From assembly GCF_025917685.1 (NCBI RefSeq), contig NZ_CP089518.1, positions 2,605,001 to 2,669,000 on the forward strand: a DNA stretch of 64,000 nucleotides. The letters are read 5' to 3'. Below, piece by piece: positions 27,054-36,856 of this stretch; position 1 is the first letter of the stretch, and every line of letters begins with the position of its first letter. The notes below the pieces were generated by a model. The model saw nothing but the letters and a program-made list of their open reading frames with translations. It searched no databases and was not told the DNA's origin. Position numbers and translations under genes: made by a program. Origin of the DNA: Bacillus cereus. Lineage in GTDB: Bacteria > Bacillota > Bacilli > Bacillales > Bacillaceae_G.

Positions 27054-27551
27054 TTATGTCGTTATAGGTAAATGTAATATGAATTGTTGTCCGATTGGTC
27101 CCATTCTTCTAAACCCTTTATCTTGAAATCCAACTTTCTCATATAACTTTTGTGCCGGAATATTTTTTTCATTTACAGCAAGAATTACTTCATTTATTAT
27201 TGGATAATAATTTATTACAAAGTCTTGTAATAACGCCAATGATTTTTTAGCATATCCTCTCCTTTGTTTATTGTGATTAACAGAAAAAGAAGTTTAAAGT
27301 ATGGCATCTTTATTTTCTGTAAACTCCTGTACTCTGTCACCCGTTTGTAATGCAAAAACACCGACAGGTACTCCGCTAAAGTCCAAAATAACAACTACAT
27401 TTTTAGTTCGATCATTTTTCGCTTTCTCCAGTAATTCACCTGGATTCGCTGTGAATCGTACTTGTTCACTTGGTAAACTAAATGATTCTATTCTCTCTTT
27501 ATACTGCTCCTTATACGGAACTAATTGTATTTCCCCTGTATGTATGTTCAT
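27054..27551 (-). pseudogene. GNAT acetyltransferase interrupted by an in-frame stop
   Basis: The reading frame runs MNIHTGEIQLVPYKEQYKER to KDAIL, meets TAA at 27294-27296, then continues in the same frame TSFSVNHNKQRRGYAKKSL through NEKNIPAQKLYEKVGF to 27054. The second part carries the acetyl-CoA loop (QRRGYAKKS) and the typical NxxAxxLYEKxGF motif, so the stop falls just before the cofactor site and must inactivate the protein. No frame change is needed, only one codon. An upstream in-frame ATG at 27566 exists. Confidence 0.85.
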
Positions 27552-27577
27552 GCTTAACTCTCCCATTTTTTATCAAA

Positions 27578-27934
27578 TTAACTTAAACCTTGCTGTGTTT
27601 TAGACTGCACTTTTCCATCCAAAAATGTTATTTCAGCAAATGATTTTGGATTGATTCCTTTCCAAGCAAAAATTTGTTTAATTTGTGTAGAATGTTCTAC
27701 CCCTTCTTCTATGAGTAAATCCCCTTCAAAACCGATTAATTCTTTCACTTCTAAATAAGTCATTCCTTCATTAATATTTGAGAAATGATTTATATTAATA
27801 GACTCTTGCTTTTTATTTTCCGTTATTGTAGAAGACGTAGCCGTTTTCTTCTTCACTTCTTTCTTCTGATCACACGCTGTCATACTGAAACATATGCATA
27901 AACTACCTAATATGAATGCGCTTTTTTTCATCAT
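27578..27934 (-). CDS. Lipoprotein with DUF3862-like domain
   Basis: 118 residues. Lipoprotein signal ends in SMTAC (lipobox), then a lysine- and threonine-rich linker and a small C-terminal domain with MTYLEVKELIGFEGDLL and TFLDGKVQSKTQQGL, the pattern of BLIP-fold/DUF3862 proteins. Start at 27934 chosen from GGAGGG at 9 nt. The role is unknown; it is close to but not clearly cotranscribed with the broken GNAT gene. Confidence 0.82.
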   Translation of the reverse strand: MMKKSAFILGSLCICFSMTACDQKKEVKKKTATSSTITENKKQESININHFSNINEGMTYLEVKELIGFEGDLLIEEGVEHSTQIKQIFAWKGINPKSFAEITFLDGKVQSKTQQGLS

Positions 27935-28004
27935 AACGGTTGTCCCTCCCCTCATTATTAAACCATATATTCCTTTGAAAATAAACTGAATATTAAATCT
28001 TACA

Positions 28005-28037
28005 GAAAAATCCCGTACAATTTAGTACGGGATTTTC
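28005..28037 (-). terminator. Terminator of the sleB operon
   Basis: GAAAAATCCCGTAC / GTACGGGATTTTC just after ylaJ. Confidence 0.85.
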
Positions 28038-28038
28038 A

Positions 28039-28635
28039 CTATTTTTTCAAATGGTTATTTGACTGATCTTCTTGTTCTTTTCGTAGTTCTTGTTCTTCAT
28101 CTTTTGGTAATTGTTTATCATTATCTTTAATTGGATTCGTTTCTCTATTTTCAATCATATCATTTGGAACTTGTGGCATTACTCGGCCAACAATTGCTGC
28201 TAATTCATCAAGTATACCCTCACCAGTTTTACCATTCTTAATTTGCTTTCCTATTTGTTTTAATCTTTCATACGTATCAACATCTGCTACAACGACTGCA
28301 TTAGCACCATTGGGATCATTCTTCAAACTTTCTGCAACAGAATACTTAATTGACTCCACACGAGTTCGATCAAGTTTCGCTTTTACATCAATACCTACAA
28401 CAGCATATTTCCCAACTACTACTGCTGTCGCATCGTTTACACCAGGTATACTTGCAGCTAAAGATGCTAAATGATCAGCAGCTTTTTCGTTTGGCTTATT
28501 TGATTTATTCGTATACGTAACATTTTTCATCGAAACATTTTTTTGTTCTGGCTTTTCATTAGGATTGTCTTTTTTCCCAATACTACATCCAGTAATAACG
28601 AAACAAAGCATTAACATATATATAATGATTTTCAT
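28039..28635 (-). CDS. ylaJ: YhcN/YlaJ family sporulation lipoprotein
   Basis: 198 residues with lipobox ITGC, then the YhcN/YlaJ domain (ATAVVVGKYAVVGIDVKAKL, ANAVVVADVDTYERLKQIG). The C-terminus is highly charged. It is the third gene of the sleB-ypeB-ylaJ arrangement known in the B. cereus group, where it is a spore lipoprotein implicated in germination. The ATG at 28635 is preferred over two GTG codons upstream. Confidence 0.9.
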   Translation of the reverse strand: MKIIIYMLMLCFVITGCSIGKKDNPNEKPEQKNVSMKNVTYTNKSNKPNEKAADHLASLAASIPGVNDATAVVVGKYAVVGIDVKAKLDRTRVESIKYSVAESLKNDPNGANAVVVADVDTYERLKQIGKQIKNGKTGEGILDELAAIVGRVMPQVPNDMIENRETNPIKDNDKQLPKDEEQELRKEQEDQSNNHLKK

Positions 28636-28661
28636 TATTTTCACCACTTTATCATTGATGT

Positions 28662-30002
28662 TTAATCATAAATTTTTTCAACAGCTTGCATCTTCTTCAC
28701 TTTTTCTTCTGCTCCATTATTTGCGTTAATGAAAATTTGGTACGTATCTTTCCCTAAAGTACCAATAAATTCATAACAAAGTACTTCATTATGCAAGTCA
28801 TTTACTACTACAGCTTTACGTTCTTCCATAACTTTTACATCAGGGTTAATTTTCTTTCTCGCCTCAGCAGCAGTTAGTTTCGCACTCGGAATTGTTCGTT
28901 TTTGATGCGATGCTAAATATTCCTTTGCGGAAAAACCAACAATCGACCCATCATCTAAAGCAATTTTCATTTGGATTGCTTCTGGATAAATACGCATTCC
29001 ATTTTCATTTACAACGTACGTAAACACACCGATATTATCATATTGAGAGCTATCAAACAGCTCCATATTTGTAAACTTATGATCCTTTAAAAATGCCAAT
29101 CCTTTACTTCCTGCATCATTTAAACTAATTTTTTGCTCTTTAATTTCTCGGTTATTCATTACCCAAATTGGATATCCACCTTTTCCGGTAATATCCATAT
29201 AATACTCATTGTTCGTTGCTGGATCTTGAATTTTCACACTGTAGAATGATTCTTTTGCACCTTTTCCACTTTTCTCGACTTCTACTTTTTCATTCCCTTT
29301 TAAGTTTAAAAATGATTTCGCGATTTTTTCCGCTTCCTCTTTTGAAATAGCCTTTCCTTCTGCTTCAAATCCACCTTTTTTATTCTTTTGTGCACTTGTA
29401 AAAGTCGGTCCGAAGTTTGTAGAAGAGTATGACGTTACATTCTTCTCAACTGTTTTTAATCCATCAATAATTGTGTTATCTGCTGGATCTCGATTTGAAG
29501 CAAGTGCCATCTCTACGTCCATCCAGCGTAAATTGTTTTTCAACACCAGATGCTGCACTTTTCTCAGTTCATCTTGTATATTTCCTGCATTTGAATATAA
29601 ACCTTGTAACGTTTTATATTCTTGATCATTTAACGGTTCTTTTTCTAAATCACGAACCGCTGCACGATAACTAAAATCACCGATATTCGCTAAAAATTCT
29701 TCCGTTTTATTAAACGGCATTAATGTTAATGGTAGTTGCCCTACATCTGAACGGGCTTCGGATGTTAAACGCCAAACATCTGCTAATGCTGGTGATAAAG
29801 ATGAACGTGAATTCATCGCAAGCGTTGTTCCGATTTTATCGTGTAATAGGTCAACCTCATACGCTAAATCATGAAACGCACGCTGATAACTATTTTCCGC
29901 TCTAATTAATACCGCATTCTTCTCTTGATGCTCTTTATAGCCCCAATATCCTGTTCCGACTACACCTACTGTTAATAGTACAATGATAATACCTCGTAAC
30001 AT
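28662..30002 (-). CDS. ypeB: Germination protein YpeB
   Basis: 446 residues. N-terminal membrane anchor (LRGIIIVLLTVGVVGTGYWGY), an N-terminal domain with LYSNAGNIQDELRKVQHLV, and three PepSY-like repeats in the C-terminal half (KGISKEEAEKIAKSFL-like and KLTAAEARKKINPDVKV). YpeB stabilises and holds the cortex enzyme SleB in the spore. It is 15 nt downstream of sleB, as in other Bacillus. Confidence 0.95.
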   Translation of the reverse strand: MLRGIIIVLLTVGVVGTGYWGYKEHQEKNAVLIRAENSYQRAFHDLAYEVDLLHDKIGTTLAMNSRSSLSPALADVWRLTSEARSDVGQLPLTLMPFNKTEEFLANIGDFSYRAAVRDLEKEPLNDQEYKTLQGLYSNAGNIQDELRKVQHLVLKNNLRWMDVEMALASNRDPADNTIIDGLKTVEKNVTSYSSTNFGPTFTSAQKNKKGGFEAEGKAISKEEAEKIAKSFLNLKGNEKVEVEKSGKGAKESFYSVKIQDPATNNEYYMDITGKGGYPIWVMNNREIKEQKISLNDAGSKGLAFLKDHKFTNMELFDSSQYDNIGVFTYVVNENGMRIYPEAIQMKIALDDGSIVGFSAKEYLASHQKRTIPSAKLTAAEARKKINPDVKVMEERKAVVVNDLHNEVLCYEFIGTLGKDTYQIFINANNGAEEKVKKMQAVEKIYD

Positions 30003-30017
30003 GTTTCCACCTCCGCT

Positions 30018-30797
30018 CTATTTACAGAAAATATGTTTACCGATTTTTTTAATTTGTGGACGAGTCCAAATCCATTTACTTGTCGCAGTATCTGGATTGA
30101 AATAATACAGTGCATTCCCTGTTGGATCCCATCCATTAATCGCATCTAATACAGCCTTTTTCGCTGTTTCATTTGGAGTTAAATAGATTTGTCCATCCGC
30201 TACTGCTGTAAAGGCTCTCGGTTCAAAGATTACACCGGAAACAGTATTCGGAAACGATGCGCTTGTGACACGATTTAAAATAACCGCAGCCACTGCTACT
30301 TGTCCTAAATATGGCTCACCACGTGACTCTCCGTATACAGCGTTTGCCATTAGCTGAATGTCATTTTGAGAATAACCGTTTGGAACATTTGTCCCTTTAC
30401 TTTGTGGGGGTTTATTTTCTTGTGCAGTACCACCGCTATTCCCTTTATTAGTTGTAGTACCTTTATTAGCAGTCGACTTATCATACTTTGTTGCCTTAAC
30501 AAGCATTTGCTTCGTTTTAGCCCCCGCTAAACCATCAATCGGCAATCCGAATTTTTGCTGAAAATTTCGAAGCGCCCAATATGTACCCCAGCCGAAAACA
30601 CCATCTACTTTTCCTGTATAAAATCCGTTATATTTCAAACGAGATTGCAATTCAATGACATCTTCTCCAGATGCACCTCTTTGAATCACTTGATTAGAAA
30701 AGGCTTCTACATTTTTTATTTGCATACTACTTACGATTAAAGATAAGCCAATAAAAGTAAGTAAAGCTGCTACCTTCAAAAAACCTTTTTGACGCAT
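30018..30797 (-). CDS. sleB: Spore cortex-lytic enzyme SleB
   Basis: 259 residues. Signal peptide (to about residue 32), PG_binding_1 domain (SGEDVIELQSRLKYNGFYTGKVDG), a threonine/glycine-rich linker, and the Hydrolase_2 lytic transglycosylase domain with MANAVYGESRGEPYLGQVAVAAVILNRV and ALYYFNPDTATSKWIW. It cleaves cortex peptidoglycan at germination. No clear forespore SigG promoter was identified in the short upstream region. Confidence 0.96.
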   Translation of the reverse strand: MRQKGFLKVAALLTFIGLSLIVSSMQIKNVEAFSNQVIQRGASGEDVIELQSRLKYNGFYTGKVDGVFGWGTYWALRNFQQKFGLPIDGLAGAKTKQMLVKATKYDKSTANKGTTTNKGNSGGTAQENKPPQSKGTNVPNGYSQNDIQLMANAVYGESRGEPYLGQVAVAAVILNRVTSASFPNTVSGVIFEPRAFTAVADGQIYLTPNETAKKAVLDAINGWDPTGNALYYFNPDTATSKWIWTRPQIKKIGKHIFCK

Positions 30798-30940
30798 ATG
30801 TTTCCCTCCTTAATTACAGAATGAATTCATGGTTATGTTTTGTAAATGTGAAGCTTTTATGTAAAGAAGACAAAAAAAGACAAGCTTATACGCTTGAAGA
30901 TATATGCACACAATATAAAAAAGAATAAAAGGAGCTTATT

Positions 30941-31273
30941 ATGAAGAGACTTTTCACACGTACTGCATTTATAATCTTTTTAATAACAACTTGTTCAAAT
31001 ATATATACTGGCCCATCTATAGTTCACGCACAACCACCCTATGCAAAATGGGGTAAACTAGCCGTTGAAAAAACGAAAGAACTATATCCGAAAGCTGAGA
31101 TTATCGATTATCTTCATATAGGTAGAAAACCAAAAACTGTTCAAATAACAGTTGAAAAATTTAAATTGTGGCTGCGTGAAGATGGAAAAGAGTATGGTGT
31201 TTTTGTAGATGTAGAGTTTGATACGAAAACAGAGAAATTTTTAAAGATGTCCTTTCAGAAGACAAGTCGGTAA
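30941..31273 (+). CDS. Secreted DUF3889-like protein, 110 aa
   Basis: Signal peptide (MKRLFTRTAFIIFLITTCSNIYTG...VHAQ) followed by a compact domain PPYAKWGKLAVEKTKELYPKAEIIDYLHIGRK and a C-terminal strand region, the pattern of DUF3889 proteins. No known function. It is divergent from sleB and shows no operon partner. Confidence 0.82.
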   Translation: MKRLFTRTAFIIFLITTCSNIYTGPSIVHAQPPYAKWGKLAVEKTKELYPKAEIIDYLHIGRKPKTVQITVEKFKLWLREDGKEYGVFVDVEFDTKTEKFLKMSFQKTSR

Positions 31274-31335
31274 AGTAAAACTTTAATCAATATGGGGTCC
31301 TATCCATAGCTGTTTATGGCCTACACCCATCAGAT
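31271..31335. repeat. Second copy of the dispersed repeat block (partial)
   Basis: Starts TAAAGTAAAACTTTAATCA, matching the start of the block at 2871, then departs into a cruciform-like CCATA/TATGG and ATGGG/CCCAT hairpin. It begins inside the last bases of the DUF3889 gene. Low confidence that the two are the same element family. Confidence 0.35.
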
Positions 31336-31352
31336 TTTCAAAAGTTAAATCA

Positions 31353-31389
31353 AAAAAACCTCCGTCTTTACTTACTGACAGAGGTTTCT
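31353..31389 (-). terminator. Terminator of the broken protease gene
   Basis: AAACCTCTGTC...GACGGAGGTTT followed by T run on the minus strand; overlaps the end of the coding frame. Confidence 0.85.
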
Positions 31390-32219
31390 TTATATACACA
31401 TTCGAGATATGCTGGTATTTCATTTTCTTGTATACTAGCAATTTCGCTAAAGGATTTTCCGTTTTCTAATAAAGTCCGAACAATCTCCCATCCAGCAAAG
31501 TATGCTTCTCTGTAATGATTAGTTGTACCTTTTCCGAAAGTAAATTTCATGGAGTATTCCGGAGAAGACTTATGTAAATACGGATAAATTCCCGTTAAAA
31601 TTTTATTCCTTACATTTTGACACGAGGAAAACCAACCTTCGTTACGTTCAATATAATATTCATCAGTATGTTCTGGGACTATATATTTACCAACTTGAGT
31701 CGCTAATCCTTCTTGTAATACTGTAGAACCTATTGTACATTTCCAACTATTTGAAAAATCCGCTGTTTTAGCATGCACAATATGCGTTAATTCATGTGCT
31801 ATCATAACACGAGATTCAGAAGTACCGTTTTCAATTGGTAAACATAAAGCGATTCCCCCATCATAAGTTGGGGCTACAAAAGGATTTTCATCAAAAGCAC
31901 CTACAAAATATACTACCGTTATATTCATATTTTCTGTACAATTTAAAAGTTCTTTTACTTCTTTTAAATATGTCTTAATAATTTGCAGATTTGGTTCCCA
32001 TTGTATTATGTATTCCATCTTTTCTTCGTATTTTGGCCAAGCGCTTCTCAAAAGCTCTTTCGCTAACTGACTTCCTTCTTCTCCAGGAGGGACAGCCGCA
32101 AAATTGTAGTGCGCCTTCCACTGTTCCCAACGTGTTTCTTCATCTATTGTATCTTAACTAGCAAGAGTATAAAACTCTAAAAACTTTGGTATCAAATTTA
32201 AAATTTCAATCTTATCCAA
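31368..32219 (-). pseudogene. Zinc-metalloprotease-like protein interrupted by an in-frame stop
   Basis: A TTG start at 32219 has GGAGAG upstream and gives MDKIEILNLIPKFLEFYTLAS, then TAA at 32154-32156, then DTIDEETRWEQWKAHYNF and the rest in the same frame. The body contains HELTH (zinc histidines, gluzincin type) and a downstream LQEGLATQVG glutamate, so it is an intact catalytic domain of a YjaZ-like protease. A translation restart would be needed to make it. The change looks like a C-to-T type substitution giving TAA. Confidence 0.82.
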
Positions 32220-32276
32220 CGGCAATCTCTCCTTTTCTTATTGCTTAATTCGCCCTATATAATACAACCCCTTCCA

Positions 32277-32312
32277 AAAAGAAATCCCCCTTTAATAAGG
32301 AGGATTTCTTTT
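32277..32312 (-). terminator. Terminator of the Pr6Pr gene
   Basis: AAAGAAATCC...GGATTTCTTT stem; overlaps the stop region of the membrane protein gene. Confidence 0.8.
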
Positions 32313-32927
32313 CAACTTTAAAGTTCGATTTCCTAACATTTTTACTAAGACACAAATAGCCCCAATAACAACAGCTATCCCTATACTATATAAGAATACT
32401 CTACCATATCCACCTATTCTCGGATCGAGAAATGGATATGGGTACCAATTAACATATGGACCTCGTATTAAACTATATAAAACATATAAAAGCGGGAAAA
32501 TAAGCCAACTCGCAGCCTGTTTCCATGTAATGGTCTTTGAAGGTGGATTTATAACCCAATCTAAAATCATTGCTAATGGCATGATGTAATGAAGCACAGT
32601 ATTTACCCACGGTATCGGTGTTTGAAGTGACTCTTCTAATCCCCTTAATAACAAAAAATAAATAAGTCCCGTTGTCAGTATGTATACTGTAGCTGCGCCG
32701 CGAAGAACTCCAAACTGCTCGGAACGTCCAAATAAAGCTGTCCCCAAACTACTTAATAGAAGAATTACCGCCACTAAAATATTGCTTTCAATTGTGAAGT
32801 AACTAAAAAAATTAACTGGATTGAACGGTTTCACTTGTGCCCTTGTAACAAATTGTGTAATAAGTGCACTAAACGCTAGAAGACTTAAAGAAAGTCTATA
32901 AATTGCTATCATTTTTGCACTTCTCAT
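32292..32927 (-). CDS. Pr6Pr family membrane protein
   Basis: 211 residues, six predicted membrane helices and the motif NFFSYFTIESNILVA near residues 38-52 and YPYPFLDPRIGGYGRVFLY near the end, the features of the Pr6Pr/FAR-17a-AIG1-like family. Biological role unknown. An upstream GGAGG-type site precedes the ATG. It follows the serine hydrolase gene by 20 nt and may be cotranscribed. Confidence 0.88.
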   Translation of the reverse strand: MRSAKMIAIYRLSLSLLAFSALITQFVTRAQVKPFNPVNFFSYFTIESNILVAVILLLSSLGTALFGRSEQFGVLRGAATVYILTTGLIYFLLLRGLEESLQTPIPWVNTVLHYIMPLAMILDWVINPPSKTITWKQAASWLIFPLLYVLYSLIRGPYVNWYPYPFLDPRIGGYGRVFLYSIGIAVVIGAICVLVKMLGNRTLKLKRNPPY

Positions 32928-32947
32928 AACATACCTCCTTCCGCTTC

Positions 32948-33880
32948 TTATTTATGATTGGCATTCTCTTTTATATGCTCTATAAATAACTTTAATGGTA
33001 CGAGACCACGTTTAGGCATGTGACTACTAATTACAGCTACGAGCTCTAACTGCGGAATGATAATAATGTATTGCCCTCCGTATCCCATAGCAAAGTACAT
33101 ACAATACGGTATGTGAAATCTTTCGTCATTTAATACCCACCAGTGATACCCATATGCCCCGACATGTTCATACGTTTCAAATAGAGCTGTACTTGATTGC
33201 TCTAACCATTTCGATGATACAATTTCATTTCCCTTCCAATATCCATTCTGCAAACATAATTTTCCAAACTTTAATAAATCTATAGATTTCATTTTCATAC
33301 CGAATCCGCCGACATATGTACCTTGCGGGTCTTGTTGCCACTCATATTCCGTAATGTCTAACGGCTCAAATAAATATTTTTTGGCAAACTGCTCTGTCGA
33401 CATACCAGTTGCTTCTTGGATAATATAACTAAGTAAATGTGAAGAGCCTGAATTATAATTCATTTTCGTACCCATATCTTCAATGAGCGGCTTTTCTAAA
33501 ATATATTGCACCCAGTTTTTTGATTCTACAAAGTCATTTGGGAAAACGACCCCATTCCCAAACTCTTTCCAATCTTCTCCCGTTGTCATCGTTAATAAAT
33601 GATAAAGCGTTAAATCCCTTTTTTCCTCTGATACATTTGAAATCCATGCTGTGATTGGTGTATGTATATCATTTATACATCCTTTATCAATTGCTATGCC
33701 AATTAAAATGGATACGATACTTTTGGTAATCGAATTAATTTTAAATAACTCATTTGCACAGTCTATCGTTTTATAGTACTCGGTCGTTGCTTCCCCCTTT
33801 TGATAAACAAGAAATGTATTCACTTTTTTCTTTTCAAATTTATTTTGTAATTGCTCGAAATTCAAGAAATCTTCCTCCAT
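32948..33880 (-). CDS. Serine hydrolase of the beta-lactamase (class C) superfamily
   Basis: 310 residues with the SxxK motif in SITKSIVSIL, a YxN-like motif in MNYNSGSSHLL, and a KTG-equivalent HxG-like GYGGQ region. These features define esterases, peptidases and penicillin-recognition enzymes; without a signal peptide it is probably cytoplasmic, not a classical beta-lactamase. Substrate unknown. Close to the Pr6Pr gene downstream. Confidence 0.85.
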   Translation of the reverse strand: MEEDFLNFEQLQNKFEKKKVNTFLVYQKGEATTEYYKTIDCANELFKINSITKSIVSILIGIAIDKGCINDIHTPITAWISNVSEEKRDLTLYHLLTMTTGEDWKEFGNGVVFPNDFVESKNWVQYILEKPLIEDMGTKMNYNSGSSHLLSYIIQEATGMSTEQFAKKYLFEPLDITEYEWQQDPQGTYVGGFGMKMKSIDLLKFGKLCLQNGYWKGNEIVSSKWLEQSSTALFETYEHVGAYGYHWWVLNDERFHIPYCMYFAMGYGGQYIIIIPQLELVAVISSHMPKRGLVPLKLFIEHIKENANHK

Positions 33881-33951
33881 CTAAATGATTATGTAATATT
33901 TGTAGTTCATCTCGTTCTCTCTATTAAATCATATTTGTTTTTAAAACAAAA

Positions 33952-33991
33952 AAATAAACTTGCCAGCATTTAATAGCTGACAAGTTTATTT
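33952..33991 (-). terminator. Terminator of the kyn operon
   Basis: ATAAACTTG(T/C)CAGC stem with AATAAACTTG / CAAGTTTATT, directly after kynA. Confidence 0.85.
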
Positions 33992-34831
33992 TTATAATTT
34001 CGTTCGAACGTTCCAAAGCTCTGGGAAGAAGCATTGATCAAGCACTCGCTTTAAATAAGATACGCCAGAAGAGCCGCCTGTTCCCATTTTATGACCAATA
34101 ATTCGTTCTACCGTTTTCATATGACGGAAACGCCATTGTTGTAGCCAGTCTTCAATATCAATTAATTTCTCTGCAAGCTGATATAAATCCCAATATTTCT
34201 GCACGTCCGCATACACTTCTATCCAAGCCGCTTCTACAGTTGCATCCTCTTCGTAAGGCTGTGTAATGTCACGATTTAACACATCTTTATGAATGGGGAA
34301 ACCTTCTTTAACAAGCGCCTGTATCGCAACATCATACAAACTTGGTGCATGAAGTGCTTTATGAAGACGAGCATGTAATTCTGGATCTTTTTCATAAATC
34401 TTTAATGCATGTGGTGTTTTATAACCAAGTGCATACTCAATCATTCTATATTGATACGATTGGAAGCCTGAAGCTTGACCAAGTGAATCACGAAACTCAA
34501 TATATTCTGATGGCGTTAATGTCGCAAGAATATCCCAAGATTGAATGATTTGTGACTGAATTTTTGATACGCGTGCTAACATTTTAAAAGCTGGTGGTAA
34601 TTTATCTTGTTTAATAGATTCAATCGCCGCATTCAGTTCATGTAAAATTAATTTCATCCAAAGCTCACTCGCTTGATGGATGACGATAAATAACATTTCA
34701 TCATGATGGTCTGATAATCTTTGTTGACTAGATAATAATCTATCTAGCTGTAAATACTCTCCGTACGTCATATTCTCCTTAAAATCCGTATGAATCCCTT
34801 TTTCCATAATTACCTTTTCATTTTCTTTCAT
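33992..34831 (-). CDS. kynA: Tryptophan 2,3-dioxygenase
   Basis: 279-residue haem enzyme that opens the indole ring of tryptophan to N-formylkynurenine, first step of the kynurenine pathway. [39 protein letters not shown] and [13 protein letters not shown] match the family; [10 protein letters not shown] and [10 protein letters not shown] are typical. I use the ATG at 34831, giving the usual length, with AAAGGGG upstream. Last gene of kynU-kynB-kynA. Confidence 0.95.
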   Translation of the reverse strand: MKENEKVIMEKGIHTDFKENMTYGEYLQLDRLLSSQQRLSDHHDEMLFIVIHQASELWMKLILHELNAAIESIKQDKLPPAFKMLARVSKIQSQIIQSWDILATLTPSEYIEFRDSLGQASGFQSYQYRMIEYALGYKTPHALKIYEKDPELHARLHKALHAPSLYDVAIQALVKEGFPIHKDVLNRDITQPYEEDATVEAAWIEVYADVQKYWDLYQLAEKLIDIEDWLQQWRFRHMKTVERIIGHKMGTGGSSGVSYLKRVLDQCFFPELWNVRTKL

Positions 34832-34864
34832 ATTAGCCAAACGCCCCTTTGTGTTCATTTCTAC

Positions 34865-35494
34865 TTATATTGGTCTAATAACAGCTCGAACTGGACTCCC
34901 ATCCGCATCTGTTAATGCAAGTGGTAATGCAATAAGTTCGTAATCGCCGTCTACTACGTGATCTAGTACGACATTTTCTAAAATGTGTATTCCATGTTTA
35001 AATAATTGATGATGCGCTGCTAGTTCTTTATCATCTAAAGGATCAACAGAAGGTACATCTACTCCAATTAAACGAATACCCTTACTTGAAAGAAATGGTG
35101 CAATATCAGCACGTAAATACGGGATTTCTTCTGGAAACTCTTGCGCTTTTCCATGTGAAGATGTACGTAACAATAGTCGCTCTACACCTTCTAAGTTAAA
35201 ACTTTCTAATTCTTTTTTACCGATACTCTCCAGCCCTGAAACATCGATAACTCGTGCTGTACCTATAAATACATCTATATCTAAATCTAATACCTTCTTA
35301 CCGTCATTATCAAAATGAAAAGGTGCATCAATATGAGTACCTGTATGAATGCTCATCGTTAACTTTCCGACATTTACTGAACCACTGTTTTCTTTTGACC
35401 ATGAAACTTCATATGAAAAAGATGTATCCCCTGGCCACGTCGCGATATCATTATTTAACGGTTGCGAAATATCAATCCACTGCGATGTTTTCAT
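34865..35494 (-). CDS. kynB: Kynurenine formamidase
   Basis: 209-residue cyclase-like metal hydrolase that turns N-formylkynurenine into kynurenine. The motif HTGTHIDAPFHF with its histidines and aspartate forms the metal site; WIDISQPLNNDIATWPGD is the family opening. It is 2 nt from the kynU stop, so translation is coupled. Confidence 0.95.
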   Translation of the reverse strand: MKTSQWIDISQPLNNDIATWPGDTSFSYEVSWSKENSGSVNVGKLTMSIHTGTHIDAPFHFDNDGKKVLDLDIDVFIGTARVIDVSGLESIGKKELESFNLEGVERLLLRTSSHGKAQEFPEEIPYLRADIAPFLSSKGIRLIGVDVPSVDPLDDKELAAHHQLFKHGIHILENVVLDHVVDGDYELIALPLALTDADGSPVRAVIRPI

Positions 35495-35496
35495 GC

Positions 35497-36783
35497 TTAC
35501 GCCACAACCTCTCGCTTATTTTCAAACTTTTTATATTCTTCGTCTTTCATAATGTTCTTTAAAATTTGTACAGAGTTCCATACTTCCTCATACGTATTGT
35601 ATAAAGCAACAGGCGCAAGTCTAACTCCATTTGGAGCTCTAAAGTCAGGAATAACCCCATTTGCTTTTAACGCTTTACAAATACGTGCCGCCTCAGCATG
35701 TTCTAAATAAATATGCCCGCCTCGTTTTTCATCCTCTAATGGATTTCCAATTGTAAATTCAAAGCCTTTTAATTCATGTTCAATTAAATCAAGCATATAT
35801 CTCGTAATATGTAATGATTTTTCACGTAACTTTTCAATGTCAGCTTCTTTAAAAATTTCAAGAGAACCGATTAATGGTGCAGTACTTAATACGTGAGGTG
35901 TCCCTATTTGATAAGCTCCAGCATGGTCAGCCGCAGTTAATGAATGCTCCATATCAAATTGCTTATCTTTTCTAGAACTAAACCAACCAGATAATCCTGG
36001 GAGTCTATTAAAGTGTTTATTATTTACATAAAGGCCTGCAACACCACCAGGACCTGCATTTAAATATTTATAATTACACCATATAGCGAAATCTACATCC
36101 CACTCTTTAAAATGATGCGGAATGGAGCCGATTGAATGACATAAGTCAAAACCGATATGAATACCACGCTTATGAGCTTCAGCTGTTAATCGCTTCATAT
36201 CAAGAATTTGTCCACTCCTATATAGTACAGAAGGCAATAATAGTAAAGCGATATCATCGGTCATCGCATGAATAATATCATCTTCAGAAAGTGTTCTTCC
36301 ATCTCGGCTTTTCACTCGTACTAAATGCTCATCTGGATCTAAGCCTTTTAAACGAATTTGACTCTGAAGTGCATAAATATCTGACGGAAAAGTTAATTCA
36401 TCCGCAAGAATTTTTGTTCGTATTCCTTTTGGCTCATAAAAAGTCGCAATAACTTGATGTATATTCGCAGTCGTGGAACCGGTTACAATCGTTTCTTCCG
36501 GTAAAGCCCCAATAAGAGGTGCTGTCAATTCACCCAATTTCTCCGAAAGGAAAAACCACGGATGCTCACCTTCAGTCCATCCATCAATCCCAAACTCTTT
36601 CCATGAATCTAGCAAGGTAAGTAACGATTTCTCTGCTCTTTTTGAAAGTAACCCTAAAGAGTTACCATCTAAATATATTATTCCTTCTTTTTTATAAAAT
36701 TCAGATTGAAAATCTTTCAGTTCATCATGTTTATCACATTCAAGCGCATACTCATAAGTTGGTTGAAATGGTTCTTTATACAT
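35497..36783 (-). CDS. kynU: Kynureninase
   Basis: 428-residue PLP enzyme that converts kynurenine to anthranilate and alanine. [27 protein letters not shown] and [17 protein letters not shown] (PLP lysine in [11 protein letters not shown]) are the diagnostic blocks. First gene of the operon, preceded by the promoter and operators at 36827-36869. The TetR regulator gene is divergent. Confidence 0.96.
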   Translation of the reverse strand: MYKEPFQPTYEYALECDKHDELKDFQSEFYKKEGIIYLDGNSLGLLSKRAEKSLLTLLDSWKEFGIDGWTEGEHPWFFLSEKLGELTAPLIGALPEETIVTGSTTANIHQVIATFYEPKGIRTKILADELTFPSDIYALQSQIRLKGLDPDEHLVRVKSRDGRTLSEDDIIHAMTDDIALLLLPSVLYRSGQILDMKRLTAEAHKRGIHIGFDLCHSIGSIPHHFKEWDVDFAIWCNYKYLNAGPGGVAGLYVNNKHFNRLPGLSGWFSSRKDKQFDMEHSLTAADHAGAYQIGTPHVLSTAPLIGSLEIFKEADIEKLREKSLHITRYMLDLIEHELKGFEFTIGNPLEDEKRGGHIYLEHAEAARICKALKANGVIPDFRAPNGVRLAPVALYNTYEEVWNSVQILKNIMKDEEYKKFENKREVVA

Positions 36784-36826
36784 GGTGTCACCTTCTTTTA
36801 ATTTTCTTTTTATTCTAACTAATTGA

Positions 36827-36856
36827 AATATATCACTTAAATTGATATAACGTCAA
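36827..36856 (-). promoter_or_regulatory. Predicted promoter of the kyn operon
   Basis: Minus-strand TTGACG (36851-36856), 18-bp spacer, TATATT (36827-36832). The -35 overlaps the first operator-like repeat. Confidence 0.6.

Noticed and set aside
27294..32156. Programmed stop-codon readthrough or recoding in the two TAA-interrupted genes
   Set aside because: No conserved readthrough context or stem after either TAA was apparent, and two unrelated families are affected. Simple nonsense mutations are a simpler explanation.
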